Below the pieces are notes generated by a model. It saw only the letters and a program-made list of their open reading frames with translations, was not told the origin of the DNA and ran no database searches. From Globodera rostochiensis (lineage: Eukaryota > Nematoda > Chromadorea > Rhabditida > Heteroderidae): a stretch of 64,000 nucleotides of DNA. The stretch is taken from the NCBI GenBank assembly GCA_018350325.1, contig JAEVLN010000007.1, forward strand, positions 711,109 through 775,108, given 5' to 3'. Below, in pieces: positions 21,466-33,101 of this stretch (position 1 is the stretch's first letter; every line of letters begins with the position of its first letter). The position numbers and the translations under genes were made by a program.

Positions 21466-22765
21466 AGAATGCCAGTTCAAATTTAAATTTTTTAAAAGAA
21501 TTTTTTCTCCGTTATGCTTTAATTTTTGCATTTTTTGAAAAAATAACAAAATTTAAAATGCCCTAAGGCAATAATTTTCTGTTTGGATACCTTCCAGGCA
21601 CGGAGCATCCAGATTTGATTCTGATCATTAATTTGTTGGCATGGAGTGCGCATCTGCTCGAGGCTGTCTGTGCACTTTATCTCACTGATGCGCTTCACAT
21701 TAGCCATAGGTTGTGGGGTGTAAAAGTGTAAAACAATAGGGTCCCCCCTCTTGTTTTTTTTTCTCAAATTTCACCCCCCCCCCCTGGCTACGTCCTTGAG
21801 GCCTAGTGATCTCAAGGATTTTTTTGTCTCAATCTCAGTTTTAAAAAAATTTTTACAAATTAGAGGCAAAAAAAAAGCGGCTCCAACGCGTTTGATGCGA
21901 TCTAAAAAATGGGATTTTTCAAATTCTAAAATTTTAATTGAATGGCGTGCCTACCTTAGGGTCCGCTAAACGAAGACGGACAAACAAAATCCGTCTTGGA
22001 ACCCCTGGGGGTTTTATTCTAACCTCACCCCCAAATTTCAGTCTCGATCCCGCTTTGAAATGACCGGATTCCAGAATTTAATTATCAACCCGGACCGAAT
22101 CTGGGCAGCCTGAATATCTTGAGTTTTTGCCAAAAATTCGGATTCCATCCTTCCGGACAATCCGGTCCGAGTCCGGTTTTTAATGAAACCGATTTAATGT
22201 GCCAACATTTTTTTTAAATTTATTCGTTTTTCGGTGCGAGAAGGGTCCCTCCCGTCTTTGAAATTATTATTGTTTTGTATGAATTTAAAAAAAATTAACC
22301 ATTTTTCTGGCTTTTTTTAGTTCCGGAAACCACAATCAGATAAAATTGCATATAAAAAAGGGATATATATATACCTATATTAAATATTTGTTAAGAAATC
22401 TGGTTAGTTTTGTTTGCAGACCAAATCCGAGCTTGAAAAAATTACGGATTTTGACTACAAATATAATTTAATTTTGCTTCAAAACCAACGGCTCTATTTC
22501 GAAATTGCATTTTAATTTTTAAACGCTTTTTTTTTGTGGATTAAGAAAAAATTTAACGGCTTTGATTAACCAACGAACCAATCTTATTTGTTAATCTGAT
22601 GACTTTGTTTAGTTAGGCGCCGTCTTTATTAAAATTATGAATTTTTATTAAAGAATATTTTTTAAATTAAACTCAAAAATTGACGACATTTAGAAAAAGG
22701 AGCATTTTTATTCCCAATTTTTTTTAAATCATTTTTTTGTTGTAACCATTTAAAAATAAATTTAG
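21466..22765. other. AT-rich region without a supported gene
   Basis: Contains C-runs near 21775 and scattered 'CCGGTCCG'-type patches (22040-22190) resembling subterminal arrays of decayed elements. I saw no coding exon. Confidence 0.45.
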
Positions 22766-22925
22766 GTGCTCATTGTTGTGGTTCTTGCAAACACTGCTGC
22801 TTGGCTTCCCTTCACTCCGGTTGTTGTTGAAATTGCGACGAAAATTTACTTGAAAATATGCCATGAAACATTTACGGACAATTTTCATTTCAATACAAAC
22901 ATGGACACCCCCCCTCCCCCCCTCC
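22766..22925 (+). CDS. Possible membrane-spanning exon
   Basis: After a TTTAG acceptor the frame reads 'VLIVVVLANTAAWLPFTPVV' followed by 'VEIATKIYLKI', a credible hydrophobic exon, then decays into a proline run from C-homopolymers. It is in phase 0 with SDR exon 10, about 2.25 kb upstream, so it could be that gene's next exon, but the intron would be by far the longest of the gene. Low confidence. Confidence 0.25.
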
Positions 22926-23322
22926 CCCCGGGCGCGCGTTGGACCTGCGAAAAATGGGAAAAATTGTCCAATTTATTTCTAAAATTTCAGTGCATTTTTC
23001 TAAGAACAAACACTGTTAAAATCTTAAATTCTCGGGCTAGCCAAGTCCTCCCCCCGCCCCCAGGCACGTAATGTGACCCCTCGTACCCCCCCCCCCCCTA
23101 AGCCTGCCCACCCCTCCCCAGAATTTTTTTTTTTTTTTCAGAAAAATTGGCGATAAGAAATTGCCACGTCGTTTAAAATATTTTGTCACGTACGTACCCC
23201 CAATCAATCCTTATTATCAAATTTTGCATGGATGGGGGGCCCGCAACAATTTGTAGCATTTTTGGGAGGCCCGCAAATTTCATAATTCTTTTGTGGGGAG
23301 GGGGTGGGGGAGTGGGTATCGT

Positions 23323-23925
23323 TTTGTTCCCGGCCGTTTTGTTCCCAAACATTTATTACATAGTGATGTCAAACGAATCTGAAACTGCCACAAATAGGTA
23401 ACCATTTATCTAAACACTCGAAAAACATGCCCGTAAGTTAAGTCAGTTGTTGATTAGCATAAAAAAAATAAGATTCATAAATTGAGAAAATCATAACCGG
23501 AAAAAAATGAAGGAAGGTTTTTTTGGGATATTGAGAAACATTTCCGGGAGTAGATGAAAACAAAAAAAATTATGCTTCGGCTTCGGGATCCATAACATAA
23601 CAACGAGAAATTCCCGGGAGCATTTCAACAATGTTCAGAGGGTCATATCGTTCGACCAGTCGGAGTATCTGCGCATCCGCCCTGCGAAATTTTTCAGCTT
23701 TCTTTGGCGGCTCTTCTCCCATCACAAAACGGGCAAAATCGGCATCCCTTGACTTTTGTTCAGTTCTCAGCACATTGATAAAGTGCCAGATGGTTGGGTG
23801 TGTGCAAGAAAAATGCACGCTTGAGTTTCCGATGCGACGATTTGTGGCAGTTTCAGATACGTTTAACATCACTTTTTATGTAATAAATGTTTGGGAACAA
23901 AACGTACCCGGGAACAAAACGGCCG
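23323..23925. repeat. Inverted repeat around a MULE remnant
   Basis: About 75 bases at 23323-23397 ('GTTTTGTTCCC', 'AAACATTTATTACATA', 'TCTGAAACTGCCACAAAT') recur in inverted orientation at about 23840-23925. The arms flank and partly overlap the transposase-like ORF. They may be long terminal inverted repeats of a MULE-type element or a foldback rearrangement. Confidence 0.65.
23570..23866 (-). pseudogene. MULE-type transposase C-terminal fragment
   Basis: The minus-strand frame reads 'ATNRRIGNSSVHFSCTHPTI' then 'WHFINVLRTEQKSRDADFAR', a charged stretch with 'EPPKKAEKFRRADAQI', and stops at 23570. This resembles the C-terminal part of animal MULE-like transposases, where '(R)TNN..E..H' is followed by a 'HP.IW.FI..L..EQ' block. 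The catalytic DDE part is absent. An inverted partial copy of its first residues lies at 23360-23398. Probably a dead fragment. Confidence 0.6.
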
Positions 23926-24114
23926 GGAACAAACTGGTCGGGAACAAAACGGCGGGAACAAAACGTCCCTTTCCCGGGTGGGGGCCAGCATAAATTTCTG
24001 AACGGAGGGACCCGCAAATTTTACAAAAAAACTTTTTTTAGGGGGGGGGGGTGCCCATGTTATTTATCATTTAATATAATTTTACTCAGACATTTAATTT
24101 ATTCCATGCCAAAT

Positions 24115-24185
24115 TAGAGTAGAACGGGATCGGGATAGTTTAGTTCCAAAAACGGACATTTCAGGCCGGGACCCGCTCTACTCTA
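24115..24185. mobile_element. Possible small MITE
   Basis: 'TAGAGTAGAACGGGATCGGG' at the left is matched imperfectly by the complement of 'GGGACCCGCTCTACTCTA' at the right, so the ends are inverted. I could not find a matching 8-bp target duplication, which lowers confidence. Confidence 0.4.
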
Positions 24186-24261
24186 AACATTAACTAGGTT
24201 AATTTTATTTAAATTTCATTAATTTAATTGAATCGTTGCGGGCATAGATAATTTATAAAAT

Positions 24262-24395
24262 AATAAAATTATGTTAAATAATTACTTACTTGAATGTCGA
24301 TTTATTAAAAAAAAATATGTACCTAATAAAAATATGTTAAATAATTACTTACTTGAATGTCGATTTATTAAAAAAAAATATGTACCTAATAAAAT
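24262..24395. repeat. Two-copy tandem repeat of about 66 bp
   Basis: 'AAATAATTACTTACTTGAAT' through 'AAAAAATATGTACC' is present twice in direct tandem. Confidence 0.85.
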
Positions 24396-24462
24396 TATTT
24401 AAATATTTGCGCATTTGCTGTTAGGTAAATACATTTTTTTAAATTCAAAGATAAACACTTAC

Positions 24463-24582
24463 GAACCGGAATTTTATTATGTTTTTCGTACAAATTTTTG
24501 GTGGTTGTACCATGGGAGATCTTTTTGAAGATATCAAGATTTGGGCAACCGCGTTCATCATCATCATAATCATTCACATTTT
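24463..24582 (-). CDS. Isolated possible exon, acidic N-terminal part
   Basis: Between an ATCAG acceptor and a GTAAGT donor (minus strand) the frame reads 'NVNDYDDDERGCPNLDIFKK' then 'ISHGTTTKNLYEKHNKIPV'. It has the look of an exon and is downstream of the precursor gene on the same strand, so it may belong to another gene or to the MULE remnant. I do not recognise it. Confidence 0.25.
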
Positions 24583-24768
24583 CTGATCACTGGGCAAATT
24601 GGCATTTTGCGATTGGGCACAACATTCAACCAAAACGGAACATCTGAACTCTCATAAAATAGAAATTTACAAAATAGCTGAACTCTCATAAAAAAGAAAT
24701 TTACAAAATAGTGTTTTAAATATACCCAATATTGATAATTAAAATAAGTTTTGGAATATTACAAAAAT

Positions 24769-25880
24769 TTAATTAAATTTAAATTTCACCGTTCCTCCCA
24801 AGTCGCCGATGTGACGGGCGTACATTTTCGGTGCCGTATTCTCTTCAATGTTTCGGCCAGCCCGCAACAAATTCTGCTGAATGTTGAAAAAGCGCTAATT
24901 TTTTATTCCAAAAATTTTATATAAAATAAATCGACAAATTAATTAATAATAATAATTTTATTTTATTTTATTTTATTTGTGTTTGTTTACCTTCTGCTCT
25001 GCTGTTGGTCTCTCATCATTTTTAAGCTCATCAATCGCCTCACTTGCGTACGGCATTCGTTTCATCAACAATTTGTACGGGTTGCTGTTACTGCTTGGCA
25101 TCAGCTCTTCCATGTGACGAGTTTGGACTGCTAAACAAAACAAAATAAACATTTTTAATTAATTAAAAATAAAATATATATATATATATATATTTCTCCA
25201 CCATCATCATTGGGCGACAGCAAGCCGTTGGCCAACAACTCTCGTGATGGTGCTGCTTTTCTGATCAGAGCCAAATGTGAGCGCTGCATTGGGAATAACA
25301 ACATGTCGTCGGGTCCTGAAAATTTGCAAAAATTTTTTCAGAGTTCTGATCAGGTCTGTGGACGTGATTGAAAAAAAATCCGTGACCCATGATCACTGCC
25401 CACAAAAAAACGGCGTCTGTTGGCACGTGATCCGTAATCACTTACAGCCCTGGTTGTGATTTGATCCCGATCTTATCAAGCAAACAACCCATGGCCCGTG
25501 ATTTGATCAGCTTTGTCGAGAGTGATCAAATCGTGTAAACCAATCACTTATTTATTTAGAGATGCCTAATTAGCATTCTAAATTAAGGGCTTCTTTGGCG
25601 GACTAAACAGACTAAATTACTATACTTTGATGTTAATAATGTGGATTTTTTTATTTTTGAAATTTTGCCTCTATCCCGGGGGGTTTAGTCCAAAGATTTT
25701 TTGAGTTAAATCGTCCCAAATCAAAATCTTAATAAAAGTAAAAAAAGCAATAACAGCAGCACTAAATATTCGACCTTCACTACTGTCCGGCGTGTACATG
25801 AGCAACATTTGCAGTGGCATTGCATGCGCAACCTGCAGAGCACTGCACGCAAACACAACAGCAGTGAACAACAACAACAT
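24769..25880 (-). CDS. Secreted precursor-like protein, 161 aa
   Basis: Four exons on the minus strand: 25775-25880, 25202-25315, 24991-25130 and 24769-24894 (486 nt, in phase). Residues 1-20 are a clear signal peptide ('MLLLFTAVVFACSALQVAHA'). There is no membrane segment after it. Dibasic sites R54-K55, K97-R98 and K120-R121 divide the chain into short segments, one starting 'MPYASEAIDEL' and one 'FFNIQQNLLRAGR'. That organisation suggests a neuropeptide-like precursor, but the segments are not repeats of one peptide and I do not recognise the family, so a secreted protein of another kind is equally possible. The frame stays open upstream through the CAA repeat (Met at 26057), which would bury the signal peptide. 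I therefore chose the Met at 25878-25880 and regard the repeat as 5' UTR. Confidence 0.6.
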
Positions 25881-25954
25881 GGTTGGAATTTTGGACGAGA
25901 ATTTTTTTAACTGCTGCTGTTGATGTTGAGTTTGGCACACAACTTTGGCATTGT

Positions 25955-25956
<2 letters not shown>

Positions 25957-26026
<70 letters not shown>

Positions 26027-26027
26027 G
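25957..26027. repeat. Long TTG/CAA microsatellite
   Basis: About 24 uninterrupted trinucleotides, reading as polyQ on the minus strand and polyC or polyL on the plus strand. It lies 80-150 bases upstream of the chosen start codon of the secreted precursor. Confidence 0.95.
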
Positions 26028-28245
26028 GAGAAAATGGGTTTTGAACGAGATGAACATTATTTTCTATGAATTCGGCAAAAAATTTATTTCTGGAAATAAT
26101 TATGCAATTAAAACTAAATTTGTGACTAGGTCATATGAAGAAAATTCATAAATTATGTTAATAGTTAAAAGTTTTCAAATAAAAATGTTTTTAACAATAA
26201 AGATAAATTAATTATTTGTATTAACTATTTTAGTTAATATTCAAAAAAGTTCTAAAAACAGTTTTTAAAAGTTCTGAATAAATTAAACAAGGTTCATATA
26301 GCAGCAATTCTTAACAATTCTTAATTTAATTGAAAGTACAAAACAAAATATTTTCAGAGAGCACAATTTGATGATTTATAAGAATTTTTGAAATCATTTA
26401 ATTTAATTTGAATGAATGTGTTGGCTGCATTAAACAACTTTCTTTTAGTTTTACGGTTTTATATATTTTTGATGAATTTTTAATTCAAATCTACCCAAAA
26501 AAAAAGATAGTTTTTTTCTTGTAAATGAATGTGAATGACAAAATGCCGTTCACGTGTCGGCGGGCATTTTGTCGAATCGGTAAATGCCAAGCGCCACACG
26601 CCATTGCTTTTTTTTTGTTTTTTAATTAATCACCACCACCCACCCACCCATTGAGGGGGTGAAGAGTTCGGCGAAAATGCTTTTTCGGAAGGCAATAAAT
26701 GTCAAAAGTGAAGTTGAGGAAGCGAACGGCACCTCCGGGGATAAATTAATTAATTTGTTCACAGCTCAACATCATACCAAAAATTGATGTTTGGTTCAGA
26801 AAATTTAGGGAACTTTTAGGAATCATTCATTGTAACAAAATTCAATGTTAAATGCGGAAATATTATGCCAAAAATTAAAAATTTTAAATGGAAAGATCAA
26901 TAGTGCAAATTTGAACGAGAAAACTTAAAAGAAAAGATTATGCCAAAATTACAATTAGAAAGGAAATATTATGCCAAAATTTAAAAGAGAAAAGATTTTG
27001 CCATTTATTTAAATTTTAAAAGAAAGATTATGCCAATTCAAATCTTGAAATATGACGTCAAACAAGGAAAAAATATGCCAAAAATTCCAAAACCATATTA
27101 AAGATTAAATATAAATTAATTAAAACCTAAAAAATGTAAAAATATAAATTTTCTTCCAAAGCTAGGTTTATAAGTTATGTGCCCAAAGAAAAATGAACTA
27201 ACAATTGTTGTTTACATTTTTTTATGAGATTTCAAATTATGACAATTTATGAGAAATTTTAGGCACACATTTCTTATAAAAATTGAATTAATTTTTTTGG
27301 AACTTTCTAACTTTTCGAGTGGCTTCACGTCGGGTACATTGAGGCCAAAATTAGAAGTTAAAAAGTCGTTTAACACATTTTTTCCCCTTATTTTTGGCTA
27401 AAAATATACGGCGGAAATGCACTCAAAAATGGAAAAAAATTTGATTATTCGATGATAAATTGAGACAAACATTTTGAAAAAAATAGCGATATATATTAAA
27501 AAAGGATAAATTTGTGAGAAAAATTACAAAATGAGAGAGTGGATATTTAAAAAAAAAATAAAAATTAACTTTTAGTTTAGAAATAGAATTTTAATTTTAA
27601 AAACTGCTTTTAAATTAGGGTAAATTTTACAAGCAAAAAAAACGATATTTTACACAAATTAAAGATAAAATAACCTAAAAATGGCAGAGAAAATTTTATT
27701 GCATTGTAAACTAAAAAGAAATTAAAAAAGAAATTGGAGTCAAGACCAATTAATCAGGTGCTAAAATTCCAAAATAGAACATCAAATTGCAACACAATTT
27801 TGCCTTGTTCAGTGATAAAAAATGCAATAAAAATTTATAAAAATCGCATACCCTCAATTTTTTTTGTCTGCAATTTAATATTAATTTTTAAAATCATTAA
27901 ATTAACAACTTAAAAAGATAAAAATTTTGTAAAAGATTTCTGTCGGCGTATTATTTAATTAAAAAATTTAAATTTTACTAATAATATTTGAAAATTACTT
28001 TTTCTTTTTGTTTCGACATTTTTTCTTGAAAAGAGGATTTCCAAATTTTACAGGTATAGATAATTCGAATTTTACTAAAATTCATTTTTGTAAAATATTT
28101 AAATAATAATAATAATACTAACTCTTCGTATTATTTGAATATTTTTTAAATTTTACAAGGAAAATTTGAACATGTGTCAACAACAGGCAGGCTAAAGCAA
28201 AAAAAAAAATCCTAAAATTCAAATAATACGCCGGACATATCGACT
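26028..28245. other. Long AT-rich region without a gene
   Basis: More than 2 kb with no exon-like ORF on either strand. 'ATTATGCCAAAA' strings recur at 26860-27070 without regular spacing. A less AT-rich patch lies at 26545-26740. I see nothing I can name. Confidence 0.5.
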
Positions 28246-28411
28246 GTTTTACTTTTAAAAAATCAAATTTTTATCATTTAAATTTTTTGTTTTACTTTAA
28301 AAAAATCAAATTTTTATCATTTAAATTTTTTGTTTTACTTTAAAAAAATCAAATTTTTATCATTTAAATTTTTTGTTTTACTTTAAAAAAATCAAATTTT
28401 TATCATTTAAA
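28246..28411. repeat. 43-bp tandem repeat, four copies
   Basis: Unit 'TTTTACTTTAAAAAAATCAA' followed by 'ATTTTTATCATTTAAATTTTTTG', four near-identical copies. Confidence 0.9.
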
Positions 28412-30282
28412 TGTTTTCTATAGGGCAAGTCAACAATGACATAACACATAAACATTGTTTTCCATTCCGGACACATTATTTACACGGATGGACGAACGAA
28501 TTGGTGGTATATGTGTATATGGGCATAAATTGCCCTGGACAAAAATGGAATGTGTCAACCGCAACAAAAAAAATGATGTGATTTTTACAACGCGTAAAAT
28601 TTTGCATATTTTTTTAGTGGGTTTTGGAGCTAGGCTTTGTGAAAAATTCTTTAAGAAAAAGCAATAAATTGTCAAGTTTTTGAAAGTGCAAAAATTCTTG
28701 AATTTACATGAAATTTTAAGTTTGGTTTTTAATTTTTGAAAATTATCCTTAAGAAAATTTCAATAAATAAAGTTTAGCCTTTTTTGCCCAATTTTAGCTC
28801 ATATTGGGGTTTTATCGCCTATTTTTAGGGTTTTTAGAACTTGTTTAGGTACCTAAAATGGAGTTTCGCCCTGGTTATCAACTCACACATACAGTGATTT
28901 AAAAAATTTTGAAAACCGAAAATCAACACAAAAACAAATGACGATAATTGTTTCTAAACGGAACACTTTTTGATGGACACTTTTTTCAACAAAATTTACA
29001 CACATAAATGCCCAAACAGCTGGAATTTTTTTTTAAAGCGCCCGCCTAAAAATTTGTTTTTATAATAATTTTGGTTAAATGCTGTGCAATTATAAAATGT
29101 TAGAATAAAACTTAAAATTATTGATGAGATAATTTGAAATATATTTTTACTAATTGTTAAAAGCGCCAAAAATTGACAAAAAGTACAACAAATTTTGTTC
29201 TCGACACCATAAACCAAAATTTAATTGGTGCAAATATTTTCTTCCACCAAATGATCCTTTGCCATGAAAAAAAAATGTAATGCATTTTTTATGAAGATGA
29301 TTTATGTATTATTTATGTATTGGTCAAAAACAAAATGCTCGGATTTTGGCCAGAAATTTCGGATGGAAAGTTTTTTGGCACAAAAAGGACAATTATTTTT
29401 ATGAAAAATGAGGAATAAGACGCGAATTTGGCAAAAAAAAAACAAAATGCATTTTTAATTATTAGGGCCCGGATAATATGGGTAAAAATTTGCCAAATAT
29501 GGCCATAAAATATGGACAAAAATTCAAAACCCTTTTGATGTCCGGAAAAGGAAAGGAAGATTCGTAGTGTTTGTTACTTCTGGAGAGCAAAATCTAATCA
29601 AATCATTAATAACTCTAATCAGATCATTAAGTTGTTTATTCCTATTCCAAATTGTTTATGTTGCGTGAATTATTTATATAAAAATGATTTTTTACCATTT
29701 TTTTAAAATTAATAAAACTCCTTTTCAATCTCATGGGCCACTTATACAAAAAAAAAAAGGAAAGAATATTTATCCAAAAATATTAAAAAAATATATAAAA
29801 GGTGTTTTATCCAAAAATGAGAGAAAAAACCAAAAATAATAAAAGAATTCAAATTCACAATACAACAACAAAAATAATAATAATTTAATGATACAAAAAA
29901 AAATTAGGTATATATATTCAAAAACATTTTTAAAAAAATTAATAATTCCACAAAACTAAAAGCTTCAAAAAAAAGCAAGTAAAAAAGTGTTTATAAAACA
30001 CTTTGACAAAAGATTTGTAAAAGACAAAAGTTTTCTATGACGACGACGACGTCCAACACAAATTGTTTTGTTATGGGTGGCGCCGACCTCTTTTTTTTTA
30101 AACACAAAAACTTTGTGCCGAAATGCTTTTTGGCGCCTTCGGCACTTTGGGGGGGGGGGGGGTTGGGGGGCCAAACACTTTTTCCTTTCTGTCTGGGTGG
30201 TTTTGGCTCGTTGGGTGTTGTGCCATTTTGAGCGTTTACGACATAAATGGGAGCAAGAATTGGCAAAATCCCTCCTAAAAAT
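28412..30282. other. AT-rich region without a supported gene
   Basis: Short ORFs only. A G-run at about 30150-30163 makes Pro/Gly-rich artefact frames at 29990-30290. The piece at 28790-28865 ending 'GGTACCTAAAATGGAGTTTC' resembles one end of the hAT-like elements, but no partner end was found. Confidence 0.45.
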
Positions 30283-30705
30283 TGGACTTTAAAAAAATGT
30301 GATGACTACTGACTGACTTCAGGGAAAGTTAAATATATATAAATAAATTTACAGTATTTTATTTAGACTATTTAACAAAAACCCTAAATACTTTAAATTA
30401 AATATATGAAATTGGACTTTTTATTTTAAAAATGTGATGACTACTGACTGACTCCGGGGAGAGTTAATTTTGCTTAAAAAAATATATATATATAAATTTA
30501 CAGTATTTTATTTAGACTATTTAACAAAAACCCTAAAACATTAAATTAAATATATGAAATTGGACTTTTTTTTTAAAAAAATGTGATTACTACTTACTGA
30601 CTCCGGGGAGAGTTAATTTTGCTAAAAAAAATATATATATAAATTTACAGTATTTTATTTGGACTATTTAACAAAAACCCTAAAACATTAAATTAAATTT
30701 CTATG
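30283..30705. repeat. Tandem repeat of about 130-145 bp, three copies
   Basis: Each copy starts 'TTGGACTTT', contains 'TGTGATGACTACTGACTGAC' (or one or two mismatches) and 'TTTAACAAAAACCCTAAA'. Copies begin near 30283, 30412 and 30557. Confidence 0.88.
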
Positions 30706-30923
30706 AAATTGTTTAAAATAAACAGAACTGCAAATTACCAAAAAAAAATGAAAGTGTAAATCGACAAAATTTTTTCAAAATTTTACAGAAAAGAGCAACA
30801 CCATAAAATGAATTTAATGCAACTAATTGTTTTTTGTTGCTTTTCGTATAATTAGTGGAAAAAAACTAATTTGGAAATGCTAAATTTTTTGTGCATCATT
30901 TTTTATGGTCAATTTAATTAAAT

Positions 30924-31025
30924 TCATTCCAAAAAAAGAGCGAAAACAGACAGCCAGAAATAGGCCACCACCGTCACACAAAAGATCCAATTTAGGATGT
31001 GAATGGACAAATTGGAAAACAATGT
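30924..31025 (-). CDS. Possible last exon with a transmembrane helix
   Basis: After a TTTCAG acceptor the minus strand reads 33 residues, 'TLFSNLSIHILNWIFCVTVV' then 'AYFWLSVFALFLE' and TGA. This is a plausible C-terminal membrane helix. I found no upstream exon among the repeats at 31.0-31.9 kb, so the gene it belonged to is unknown and may be broken. Confidence 0.35.
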   Translation of the reverse strand, partial: TLFSNLSIHILNWIFCVTVVAYFWLSVFALFLE

Positions 31026-31274
31026 CTGAAAGTTAGCAAATAGTTAAACAAAGTTTTAACAAATCGAAATTCCAATTGAATAGTAATTTTTTTAGTAACA
31101 AAAAAATAAAATTTAATGCCAAAAAGTTTTTGGGTTTAATTTAAGATTGTTCTAATCAATGGACATATGTGTGCTTTTTTGCTTATTTATCCTTTAAATT
31201 ATTTAATTTTTAAATAGACAATTTGTCGACCTATTATTATTATTGGAAAACACAGAGCAGATTTTATAAACCCA

Positions 31275-31720
31275 TAGCTTGTTTCAAACTGTCTATACGC
31301 CTAATTGAATAATTAACGTTAAAATTCATTGGCACTAAACAATATGAACATTTAGCCAAAATTTAACCAAATAAAATGCCAAAAAGTAAGAAAAAATGTG
31401 CCGTCGTTGTTTCAAACTGTCCATAAGCATAATTGAATAATTAACGTTAAAATTCATTGGCACTTAACAATATGATTATTGTAGGTTCGTCAAGAACATT
31501 TAGCCAAAATTTAACCAAATAAAATGCCACAAAGTAAGAAAAAATGTGCCGTCGTTGTTTCAAACTGTCCATAAGCCTAATTGAATAATTAACGTTAAAA
31601 TCCATTGGCACTAAACAATGTGATTATCACGGTAGGTTCGTCAAGAACATTTAGCCAAAATTTAACCAAATAAATGCAAAAAATAGGAAAAATGTGCCAT
31701 CGTTGAAAAGCCGCTAACTA
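31275..31720. repeat. Tandem repeat of about 130-148 bp, three copies
   Basis: Copies share 'TTTCAAACTGTCCATAAGC', 'TTGAATAATTAACGTTAAAA' and 'ACATTTAGCCAAAATTTAAC'. They begin near 31281, 31408 and 31557; the second and third contain an extra 'GTAGGTTCGTCAAG'. Confidence 0.88.
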
Positions 31721-31924
31721 CTAGCCACTAAACATTTTAAATACTTTTACTTCTCGGAAGTGCGCATTTTACCAAATCGTGTAATGAAAAATATATGAGC
31801 AAATTACGACCGACACAAGCCAATTATTTCCATTTTGTTGCAAGAATTGGAAATGTTTTGCTTTCAATGGTTTAAATATTAGATAAAATGTTTGAATAAC
31901 GAATATGTCGATAATTCCAATTGT

Positions 31925-32187
31925 TAAATAACAAAAGTTCGCTGACTAAAAAGAGCCAAATTAAATAACCATAATTTTGGACCAAACAGAAAATGCCAAT
32001 GAATTTCTTGGCCGAACAAAATGAAATTGTTTATGAAAAAGCTGAGAAGATTGAACTTCCTGAAATTGTCAAATTTATGGATACAATTTGGTTCGAAATG
32101 AGTCGCGTCAATAATGACGGTGAAAATGCCAAATAAATTGTGCAAAAAATTGTTAATTTATGGCAATGGGCCAAGCAAAATAACTAG
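31925..32187 (+). pseudogene. Dead copy of the type I membrane protein family
   Basis: The plus strand matches the central exon of the genes at 33099 and 36227: 'NFLAEQNEIVYEKAEKIELP', 'WFEMSRVNNDGENAK', 'IVQKIVNLWQWAKQN'. It has in-frame stops after 'NAK' and at the end, and neither a signal-peptide nor a TM exon nearby. It is followed directly by a minisatellite. Confidence 0.85.
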
Positions 32188-32211
32188 GGCTTGAATGCCG
32201 AATGGTCTGAG

Positions 32212-32366
32212 TACTGTCGAATGGTCTGAGTGTCGAAAGTGCCAATGTCGAATGGTCTGAGTGTCGAAAGTGCCAATGTCGAATGGTCTGAGTGTCGAAA
32301 GTGCCAATGTCGAATGGTCTGAGTGTCGAAAGTGCCAATGTCGAATGGTCTGAGTGTGTCGAACTG
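32212..32366. repeat. 31-bp minisatellite, about five copies
   Basis: Unit 'TGTCGAATGGTCTGAGTGTC' followed by 'GAAAGTGCCAA'. It begins just after the pseudogene. The frames across it (for example minus-strand HWHFRHSDHST) are artefacts. Confidence 0.92.
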
Positions 32367-32517
32367 AACAAAGAACAGCAGGAAAGGTCCCCAGTAGTAG
32401 GAATGATCGTGATTAATATACTTTTCGACATCTTTTCAAACAACGGTATATTTTCATCTACAAATTGATGCGATTATGCTTTCTACACTCTAATACATAT
32501 TATGCAAAATTTGTTAG

Positions 32518-33101
32518 CTCCTCAAAAAAATTTGCATTCGACTAAACAAATTAACTATTCGTGAAAAGTAAATTAGTAATAATATAAAATCGTAGAAAAA
32601 ATGTTGGAAATTAAAAAAAAGTGAAGTGGAATCAATAAAAGTAATAAAATAATTATTAACAAAAATGTAAAATCATAAAAAGGTCATGGGAAGTCACGGC
32701 ACATCCCCCTCTATAATATAGCAAATCAATATGTGGGGCAAAATAGCCACAAGGCTTATTTGATTGCCCTTTGACAATGGCATAAAAGGTCAATGAGAAA
32801 ACGTGGCAATTTTCGTTTATTCGTGTCCATTTAAGCACTCAAAAAAATTGGTTTATACACATGAAACAAGGCTAGGTTGGCCATAATTTATGTATACAAA
32901 ATAAATTTAATAAATATATGAGTTAGTTTATACAAAATTAAATTATATTAATATTTAAATATGCCATATTTCCTCGTGTACCTGGGCAAGAAAGATCTCA
33001 TAAAACCCGAGGCTTTTGTTTCTATTTGGGGCCGAGCTCAGAGGAACTGCGGTGTAATAATTATAACTTCGTTTAGATATATCAAAAAAAGAACAAAAAT
33101 G
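32518..33101. promoter_or_regulatory. Upstream block duplicated with the type I membrane genes (copy 1)
   Basis: About 580 bases ending at the start codon of the gene at 33099 are repeated with few differences at 35645-36229. Shared strings include 'CACGGCACATCCCCCTCTAT' and 'TATTTCCTCGTGTACCTGGG'. A minus-strand ORF inside (32656-32838) is present in both copies, but its reading looks incidental. Promoter role is inferred from position. Confidence 0.65.

Noticed and set aside
24115..24185. hAT-like MITE by analogy with its neighbours
   Set aside because: Ends are inverted but no 8-bp duplication was found, so it is kept only as a low-confidence feature.
32656..32838. Minus-strand ORF conserved at 35770-35967
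   Set aside because: Conservation follows the whole duplicated upstream block; the frame has no signal, domain or splice support and is extended differently in the two copies.
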